In this document: positions 34,348-39,105 of the stretch, piece after piece
Numbering within the stretch: position 1 is the first letter of the stretch
How the letters are laid out: every line of letters begins with the position of its first letter
NCBI GenBank assembly: GCA_024998645.1
Contig: JACOEJ010000024.1
Coordinates: 1 to 39,105, forward strand
Reading direction: 5' to 3'
Source: Nitrospira sp.
Lineage (GTDB): Bacteria; Nitrospirota; Nitrospiria; Nitrospirales; Nitrospiraceae
DNA: 39,105 nt
The notes under the pieces: model-generated
What the model was told of the DNA's origin: nothing
Database searches by the model: none
Seen by the model: the letters and a program-made list of their open reading frames with translations, nothing else
Translations under genes and position numbers: made by a program

Positions 34348-34557
34348 ATGGCGGGAAGCGCAGGCCGGAAAACCGTCTCCGTCTCGCGGGGGCTCATGAT
34401 GCTCTGTGAGACCTGTTACGATCAGGTGTACGCCGAGAAGCTGCCGGACGCGAGGAATTTTGTCGCAGACCACGAGTCCCTGTTCGATACCATCTGCCTG
34501 GGCTGCACCGACATCAATCGCCCGTTGATTGACGATATGCTCGGCAGCTCGGAGTAG
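34348..34557 (+). CDS. Tiny protein with two CxxC pairs, zinc-ribbon-like
   Basis: A 69-residue protein of unknown function starting 2 nt after the preceding small gene. Two CxxC pairs, CETC and CLGC, are spaced about 30 residues apart. This is the pattern of a four-cysteine zinc site. The intervening part is acidic and helical. It may bind zinc or a partner protein. No named family is recognised. Confidence 0.65.
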   Translation: MAGSAGRKTVSVSRGLMMLCETCYDQVYAEKLPDARNFVADHESLFDTICLGCTDINRPLIDDMLGSSE

Positions 34558-34581
34558 GCAGCTCGGTATAGCGGGTCCTCG

Positions 34582-34908
34582 TTACTTGCACTCTTTCCCA
34601 TTGAAGAACATGCAGGTGGATTCGCCTGATTTCACCTTCCATGTTTTGATCACGGGCATCTCTCCTTCGCCGCGCATTTCCACGACGAAATCGACCAGGC
34701 CGGAAACCGGCAGCTTCTCCATATGGGGCCGCGCGACCTCCGGGACGTCGATATAGAATACCCCGCCGAGTTTGGAAATCAGCACACGATGGTTTTCTGT
34801 GTCGATAGTAATGACCGGGCTGTAGTAGCTCTTGTCTTCGGCCCCGCTCTGACCGGTGATGAGGAGAATAGACGCGGCGGCGAGAAGAATCTTATGGATG
34901 AATGCCAT
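34582..34908 (-). CDS. Small secreted protein of unknown function
   Basis: A 108-residue protein. The ATG at 34908 has GAAGGAG about 8 nt upstream, which decides it over an in-frame ATG at 34947. The signal peptide is MAFIHKILLAAASILLITGQSGA. The mature part is a small beta-rich domain (SPVITIDTENHRVLISK, GGVFYIDVPEV, TWKVKSGESTCMFF) with two cysteines near the C-terminus that could form a disulfide. It is convergent with the two small Cys genes and is transcribed alone. Confidence 0.75.
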   Translation of the reverse strand: MAFIHKILLAAASILLITGQSGAEDKSYYSPVITIDTENHRVLISKLGGVFYIDVPEVARPHMEKLPVSGLVDFVVEMRGEGEMPVIKTWKVKSGESTCMFFNGKECK

Positions 34909-35008
34909 AGGGATCGCTCCTTCTAAAGAGGCCGATGATAACGGCATTATCGCATTGAAAATGGAAGAAGGGAAATATGAAATTCCGAGCGGGGTTGACG
35001 CGTGTGAA

Positions 35009-35518
35009 CTACCGTGCGGCGATCTGAGCCGGGGACACCACGCCGCCTTTGATCCAGTAGGCGCGGATGTCGGGCGTCTGGTGCATCAAGGAAATGAGGA
35101 GATAGGCGGGGACGGGGAGATTGATCTTGCCCCAGTAATCTTCGTAGTCGGTGGCGATCTTGATGTCTGTGACCGAAGGGCGGGCCGGATCGTGCGGATG
35201 CGAATGGTAGACGACTTGAAGAGTGTGGTTGTTGCGCCGCATATCTTTCTGCGCGAGGGCCAGGTCCTGGGCATCCATCACAAAAGCGATCTCGGCCCGT
35301 TCAGCCGGACTCAATCGTTCCAGATGCGCGACTTTTGCCGGATCGAATGAGGCAAGTTGTTGGGCACCTTCCAGAGCGACGACATTCTTGATGCGATAAA
35401 TCTTGGTGACAGTTTGATCTGTCCCGGCGAGGAGCCCGCAGCATTCGTACGGGGCGAGCTCCTTCGCATGGGCAACCATGTCATCGAGAATGGACTGGGG
35501 AATGATCAGATCAGACAC
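35009..35518 (-). CDS. JAMM/MPN+ metallopeptidase (Mec+-like)
   Basis: A 169-residue zinc peptidase of the JAB1/MPN/Mov34 family. The JAMM site is complete: E25 in PYECCGLLAG, and H105-S-H107-P with P114-S115-x-x-D118. Relatives (Mec+ in mycobacteria) cleave cysteine from the C-terminus of the sulfur carrier CysO after the thiocarboxylate has reacted. It lies 4 nt downstream of an E1-like gene and in the same run as a MoaD-like carrier. The most likely task is releasing the sulfur amino acid from that carrier. Confidence 0.9.
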   Translation of the reverse strand: MSDLIIPQSILDDMVAHAKELAPYECCGLLAGTDQTVTKIYRIKNVVALEGAQQLASFDPAKVAHLERLSPAERAEIAFVMDAQDLALAQKDMRRNNHTLQVVYHSHPHDPARPSVTDIKIATDYEDYWGKINLPVPAYLLISLMHQTPDIRAYWIKGGVVSPAQIAAR

Positions 35519-35522
35519 GATA

Positions 35523-36326
35523 TTAAATGGTGCAGCTGACTGCGTAGTCCAGATTGAGATCTTTGATTTTCGGATTGGGTCCGCAGAGCGGGCAGGCCGG
35601 ATCTTTCGGCCGGCTGACCTTGCGGAACTTCATGTCGAGCGCGTCGTAGATCACGAGTTTGTCGGCGATGGTTTCGCCGATACCCAGCACTTCCTTGATG
35701 GCTTCGGATGCCTGCAAGATCCCCATCGTGCCGGCGAGCACGCCCAGTACCCCGGCTTCCTGGCAGTTCGGGACGAGTCCAGCCGGAGGCGGCTCCGGAT
35801 AGAGGCAGCGGTAGCAGGGATAGCCTGCGTGTGGCTTGATGGTCGTGAGCTGACCCTCAAACCGGAACATGCTTGCCGAGATGAGCGTCTTCTTGGCGAA
35901 GAAGCAGGCATCGTTCACCAGGAACCGGGTCGAGAAATTATCCGATCCGTCGAGCACGATGTCGTATTGCGAGATGAGCGGCAGAATGTTGTCGGCATCG
36001 ACCAACTGGTGATAGGCGTTGACCGTAATCTCAGGGTTGATCGCCGTCAGCGTCTTCTTGCCGGATTCGACCTTCGGCATTCCGACCGTGGCTGTCGAAT
36101 GCATGATCTGCCGTTGGAGATTGGAGAGATCGACGACATCGCCGTCGACCAATCCGATCGTGCCGATACCCGCAGCCGCCAGATAGAGCCCGGCCGGTGA
36201 TCCGAGACCTCCTGCCCCGATCAGCAAGATTTTCGCTTGCGAGAGCTTCTTCTGTCCTTTGCCGCCCACTTCATTCAGGATGATGTGACGGCTATAACGT
36301 TGAATCTGAAGTTCTGTAAGTTCCAT
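35523..36326 (-). CDS. MoeB/ThiF-type E1-like sulfur-carrier adenylyltransferase (copy 1)
   Basis: A 267-residue enzyme that adenylates the C-terminal Gly-Gly of a MoaD/ThiS-like carrier. The nucleotide site is GAGGLGSP (37-44), with R14 in RYSRHI and D130 in DGSDNF. The zinc pairs are C171/C174 (CYRC) and C245/C248 (CPLC). C188 (PNCQEAGV) is the conserved cysteine that is the candidate thiol in MoeB. No rhodanese domain is fused, so the sulfur source must come from elsewhere. It is the sixth gene of the sulfur-carrier cluster; a close paralog lies at 38150-38962. Confidence 0.9.
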   Translation of the reverse strand: MELTELQIQRYSRHIILNEVGGKGQKKLSQAKILLIGAGGLGSPAGLYLAAAGIGTIGLVDGDVVDLSNLQRQIMHSTATVGMPKVESGKKTLTAINPEITVNAYHQLVDADNILPLISQYDIVLDGSDNFSTRFLVNDACFFAKKTLISASMFRFEGQLTTIKPHAGYPCYRCLYPEPPPAGLVPNCQEAGVLGVLAGTMGILQASEAIKEVLGIGETIADKLVIYDALDMKFRKVSRPKDPACPLCGPNPKIKDLNLDYAVSCTI

Positions 36327-36358
36327 GATGTAATGCCGATTGTCGAAAGCCGCTTTCC

Positions 36359-36598
36359 TTATTCCACCACGTTCAATTCGATGGGATCGACGACGCAGCC
36401 TTTCTTGCGAAGCCCGTCGAGGGCCCGTTCGATCTCGGCGATTTCGCCTGATAACTCTACATCGACCCAGCCGGTGGTTTCACGCACATCGGCCCGGCGT
36501 ACGTTGGTGACGATATTGTATTCGCGGCCGATCTGGTAAATGATCGGTTCTTTGACCTTGTCTTCAGGAAACCGCACATGAAAGCGTAAGTGTGACAT
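36359..36598 (-). CDS. NIL-domain protein
   Basis: A 79-residue single-domain protein of the NIL family (the domain also found at the C-terminus of MetN ABC ATPases, where it binds methionine). Typical features are RFHVRFPEDKVKEPIIYQIG, YNIVTNVRRADV and GWVDVELSGE. Free-standing NIL proteins are known beside sulfur-carrier genes for homocysteine and methionine. A role in sulfur transfer or in sensing methionine is inferred from context only. It lies 2 nt after the MoaD-like gene. Confidence 0.88.
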   Translation of the reverse strand: MSHLRFHVRFPEDKVKEPIIYQIGREYNIVTNVRRADVRETTGWVDVELSGEIAEIERALDGLRKKGCVVDPIELNVVE

Positions 36599-36600
36599 GG

Positions 36601-36873
36601 TTAGCCTCCTGCAATCGCGGGCACAATGGAGACTTCATCGCCATCTTTGAGCATGGTCTCTTTGCCCTTGAGGAACCGGATGTCTTCCTCGTTGACATAG
36701 ATGTTCACGAAGCGGCGTAATTCGCCGGACTCATCGCAGAGGCGGTCCTTGATCCCGGGATGCGCGCTGTTCAGCGACTCGATCATGTTCGTGATGCTGC
36801 CGGCTGTCGTTTCAACTTCCCCCTGGTTCTTCGTCAGCGGCCGGAGGGGAGTGGGAATGCGGACTTTAATCAT
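36601..36873 (-). CDS. MoaD/ThiS-like sulfur carrier protein
   Basis: A 90-residue beta-grasp protein ending exactly in Gly-Gly (IVPAIAGG), ready for adenylation and thiocarboxylate formation without trimming. The C-terminal part VNIYVNEEDIRFLKG...LKDGDEVSIVPAIAGG is typical of MoaD/CysO. It overlaps thrC by 4 nt. With two E1 genes, a JAMM peptidase and PLP enzymes on the same transcript, it most likely carries sulfur for cysteine or homocysteine synthesis rather than for molybdopterin. Confidence 0.92.
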   Translation of the reverse strand: MIKVRIPTPLRPLTKNQGEVETTAGSITNMIESLNSAHPGIKDRLCDESGELRRFVNIYVNEEDIRFLKGKETMLKDGDEVSIVPAIAGG

Positions 36874-38120
36874 GCGTCACCACCACCGTTCTTTCCCAGC
36901 TTAAAGGTTTTTTCAAAGGCCACGAGGCTCGGTTGAATGCGGGTCGGCCGTCCGACGGCATCGATGACCGCTTCCTGCGTCTTCAATCCGTTCCCCGTGA
37001 TGTAGGCGACTGTCACTTCGCTCTTCTTGATCACACCCTGCTTGACCAGTTTCTTCAGCACGCCGATGGTTACTCCGCCGGCAGTTTCTGCGAAAATACC
37101 TTCGGTCTGTGCGAGCAGCTTGATCCCGTCTACTACTTCTTCGTCGGTCACCATCTCCATAGCGCCTTTGCTCTCGGCGGTCGCCTTCAGCGCGTAGTAG
37201 CCGTCGGCCGGGTTGCCGATGGCCAGCGACTTGGCGATGGTTTTCGGCTTCACCGGTTTGAAGAAATCGCGTCCCGCTTTGAAGGCGGTGGAAATCGGGG
37301 AGCAGCCTTCCGCCTGGGCGCCGTTGAGCTTCGTGTGGACCTCGTCGATGAGCCCCACGTATTTCATTTCGTGCAGGCCCTTCCAGATCTTGGTCAGGAG
37401 GGAACCAGAGGCCATAGGAATGACGACCTGGTCCGGCGTTTTCCAGCCGAGCTGCTCAACCGTTTCGTATGCGAGCGTTTTGGATCCTTCGGCATAGTAG
37501 GGGCGGATGTTGATGTTTACGAAGCCCCAGCCATGTTCGCCGGCGATTTCGCTGCAGAGCCGGTTCACATCGTCGTAGTTGCCTTCGACCTCGACCACAT
37601 GGGGTTTATAGATGAGGTTGCCCAACACCTTCGCGGCTTCCAAGTCTCCCGGGATGAAGACATAGCAATGGAGATTGGCGGCTGCGGCATGGGCGGACAC
37701 GGAATTTGCCAGATTGCCGGTTGAGGCGCAGGCGACGGTTTCGAACCCCAACTCGCGGGCGCGCGTCAGCGCGACAGCCACGACGCGATCCTTGAAGGAG
37801 AGCGTGGGATGATTGACCGTATCGTTCTTGATGTACAGCTCATCGAGGCCGAGATAGGCGCCGAGATTCTTGGCGCGAACCAGCGGCGTCAATCCGGCAT
37901 GGGGCCCGACGAAGTTCGTGCCTTCGACTGGAAGCAGATCGATATACCGCCACATGCTGTGAGGACCCTCTTGGATCTTCTTGCGCGAAATCGCCTTCTT
38001 GATCTCCTCGTAGTTGTACTTCACTTCGAGAGGGCCGAAGCACATCTCGCAGACGTGGATGGCTTTCGTGGGGTACTCTTTCGCGCATTCCCGGCACACG
38101 AGGGCTTTCATTTTGGTCAT
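36870..38120 (-). CDS. thrC: Threonine synthase (PLP-dependent)
   Basis: A 416-residue fold-type II PLP enzyme. Threonine synthase turns O-phosphohomoserine into threonine. An N-terminal zinc-ribbon has C9, C12, C24 and C27 (CREC, CEMC). The PLP lysine is K110 in TLSFKDR, and the phosphate loop is in ACASTGNLANSVSAHAAAA. The start MTKMKALVC is used; the second Met (38111) is possible. It is translationally coupled (4-nt overlap) to the sulfur-carrier gene. This raises the possibility that it, or a relative, uses the carried sulfur on O-phosphohomoserine, but ordinary threonine synthesis is the safer call. Confidence 0.9.
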   Translation of the reverse strand: MTKMKALVCRECAKEYPTKAIHVCEMCFGPLEVKYNYEEIKKAISRKKIQEGPHSMWRYIDLLPVEGTNFVGPHAGLTPLVRAKNLGAYLGLDELYIKNDTVNHPTLSFKDRVVAVALTRARELGFETVACASTGNLANSVSAHAAAANLHCYVFIPGDLEAAKVLGNLIYKPHVVEVEGNYDDVNRLCSEIAGEHGWGFVNINIRPYYAEGSKTLAYETVEQLGWKTPDQVVIPMASGSLLTKIWKGLHEMKYVGLIDEVHTKLNGAQAEGCSPISTAFKAGRDFFKPVKPKTIAKSLAIGNPADGYYALKATAESKGAMEMVTDEEVVDGIKLLAQTEGIFAETAGGVTIGVLKKLVKQGVIKKSEVTVAYITGNGLKTQEAVIDAVGRPTRIQPSLVAFEKTFKLGKNGGGDA

Positions 38121-38149
38121 TGCGACACCATTACGTAAAAAGTTAAACG

Positions 38150-38962
38150 CTACGGACGAACGGCACAGCCGGCAAACGGGTCCCCATCATCAAACAACTC
38201 GGTAATCGTCGGATGGTCACCGCAGAGCGCGCAATGTGGATTGCGCTTCACTTTGATCTCCCGGAACAGGGTCTTTTTGGCGTCGAAGTCGAGTAACCGG
38301 TCGGTGAGCGGTCGTCCGATTCCAAGAATGAGTTTCAACGCTTCGGTCGCTTGAATCGTACCGATAATCCCGGCCAACACGCCGATGACGCCTGCTTCCT
38401 GACAGGAAGCCACCAGGCCGGCCGGCGGCGGGGTCTTGAACACGCAACGATAGCAGGCCGATTTCTTCGGCACAATCGTCGTCACACGGCCGTCGAAGCG
38501 AAGGATCCCGCCATGGATCAGCGGTTTGTCGGCAAAGAAGCAGGCATCGTTGATCAGAAACTTGGCCGTGAAGTTGTCGACACCGTCAATGATGACATCG
38601 TATTCACTGAAAATCTTGAGCGCATTTCCGGCGGTCAGGCGCTCCTCGTAGGTTTTCACGATGACATCGGGATTCAGTGCGAGAATCTTTTCTTTTCCGG
38701 ACACCACTTTGGGGCGGCCCACATCGGACGTGTGGTGGAGGATCTGTCGTTGCAAGTTCGTCAGGTCCACCACGTCGCTGTCGATCAAGCCGACGGTGCC
38801 GACGCCCGCTGCTGCTAAATAGAGGGCAGCCGGTGAGCCCAATCCTCCGGCGCCGACAAGAAGAATCTTCGCCTTGGCGATCTTCTTCTGGCCTTTCCCG
38901 CCGACTTCAGGAAGGAGGATATGCCGGCTGTATCGATTTATTTGCTCTTCAGTAAATTCCAT
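38150..38962 (-). CDS. MoeB/ThiF-type E1-like sulfur-carrier adenylyltransferase (copy 2)
   Basis: A 270-residue paralog of the E1 at 35523-36326, similar along its whole length. It has GAGGLGSP (37-44), R14 and D130 in DGVDNF. The cysteines are C170/C173 (CYRC), C187 (ASCQEAGV) and C244/C247 (CALC), the same positions that I recall for E. coli MoeB. It differs most at the C-terminus and around residues 100-120. It lies 3 nt after the cysteine synthase stop and 29 nt before thrC. It is probably the activating enzyme for the carrier used by that cysteine synthase, but which E1 serves which route is unknown. Confidence 0.9.
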   Translation of the reverse strand: MEFTEEQINRYSRHILLPEVGGKGQKKIAKAKILLVGAGGLGSPAALYLAAAGVGTVGLIDSDVVDLTNLQRQILHHTSDVGRPKVVSGKEKILALNPDVIVKTYEERLTAGNALKIFSEYDVIIDGVDNFTAKFLINDACFFADKPLIHGGILRFDGRVTTIVPKKSACYRCVFKTPPPAGLVASCQEAGVIGVLAGIIGTIQATEALKLILGIGRPLTDRLLDFDAKKTLFREIKVKRNPHCALCGDHPTITELFDDGDPFAGCAVRP

Positions 38963-38965
38963 GGC

Positions 38966-39105
38966 TTAGATATTAAAATACTTCTCGATGCTGATATAGC
39001 GCTCGCCGGTGTCGCACAGAATGGTCACGACATTCTTGCCCGGGCCAAGCTCTTCGGCGACTTTTTGAGCGGCGAAGACATTCGCTCCGGCTGAAATGCC
39101 GACCA
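38966..39105 (-). CDS. Cysteine synthase, C-terminal fragment (5' part outside window)
   Basis: The last 46 codons of a PLP-dependent cysteine synthase (CysK/CysM family) enter from the right edge. The visible sequence runs [12 protein letters not shown], then [18 protein letters not shown] and stops, which is the standard C-terminus of the family. It is the first visible gene of the minus-strand sulfur cluster and ends 3 nt before the E1 copy 2. Whether it uses O-acetylserine with free sulfide or O-phosphoserine with a thiocarboxylated carrier cannot be decided from this fragment. Confidence 0.93.
   Translation of the reverse strand, partial: VGISAGANVFAAQKVAEELGPGKNVVTILCDTGERYISIEKYFNI

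Noticed and set aside
1..39105. CRISPR array
   Set aside because: No series of short direct repeats with unique spacers was seen on reading; the 36-bp period at 10437-10616 is a coding repeat without spacers.

Overview
The window looks like a chromosomal segment of a Nitrospira-like bacterium (phylum Nitrospirota). This rests on overall recognition: a GC-rich Gram-negative gene set (outer-membrane barrel, TolC-type channel, lipoproteins) and the cluster cysteine synthase / MoeB-type E1 / threonine synthase / MoaD-like carrier / NIL domain / second E1 / JAMM peptidase. The genus is an inference and was not tested by any search.

Layout. 1-704: tail of a small lipoprotein-like frame, then a secreted Asn-Pro-Phe-repeat protein. 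882-10141: a tightly packed defence operon on the + strand, hsdM, hsdS, a GmrSD-like DUF262/DUF1524 nuclease gene, hsdR and a YgjP-type metallopeptidase, joined by overlaps of 10, 4 and 4 nt and a gap of 2 nt. 10314-10625: a second small secreted Asn-Pro-rich repeat protein, so the defence operon sits between two look-alike genes. 10813-10889: tRNA-Arg(ACG) on the - strand with a good promoter. 11029-14493 (-): a large secreted multidomain protein (glycosidase-like barrel, LamG, two nearly identical 149-residue modules, fibronectin III). 15073-16346 (+): a small His-rich membrane protein overlapping an outer-membrane barrel with omptin-like catalytic motifs.

16371-20572 (-): glgC followed by a Ski2-like RNA helicase encoded as two genes in reversed order, with the RecA2 half upstream of the RecA1 half. 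20693-24887 (+): a small coiled-coil protein and potABCD (spermidine/putrescine uptake). 24982-30874 (+): a CzcCBA-type heavy-metal RND efflux operon with its own promoter and a 234-bp MITE-like element between the adaptor and pump genes. 30894-34557 (+): HEAT-repeat secreted protein, peptide deformylase, MsbA-like ABC exporter, and two tiny Cys-rich proteins. 34582-34908 (-): small secreted protein. 35009-39105 (-): the sulfur-carrier amino-acid cluster.

The genes that most clearly work together are the restriction operon, the polyamine ABC transporter, the RND tripartite pump, and the sulfur-carrier cluster, in which an E1 would activate the carrier's Gly-Gly tail, a PLP enzyme would use the carried sulfur, and the JAMM peptidase would trim the product. 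The items most worth a second look are the order-swapped split helicase, the GmrSD-like gene embedded inside a type I restriction operon, the omptin-like barrel, and the thrC-centred sulfur-carrier operon.
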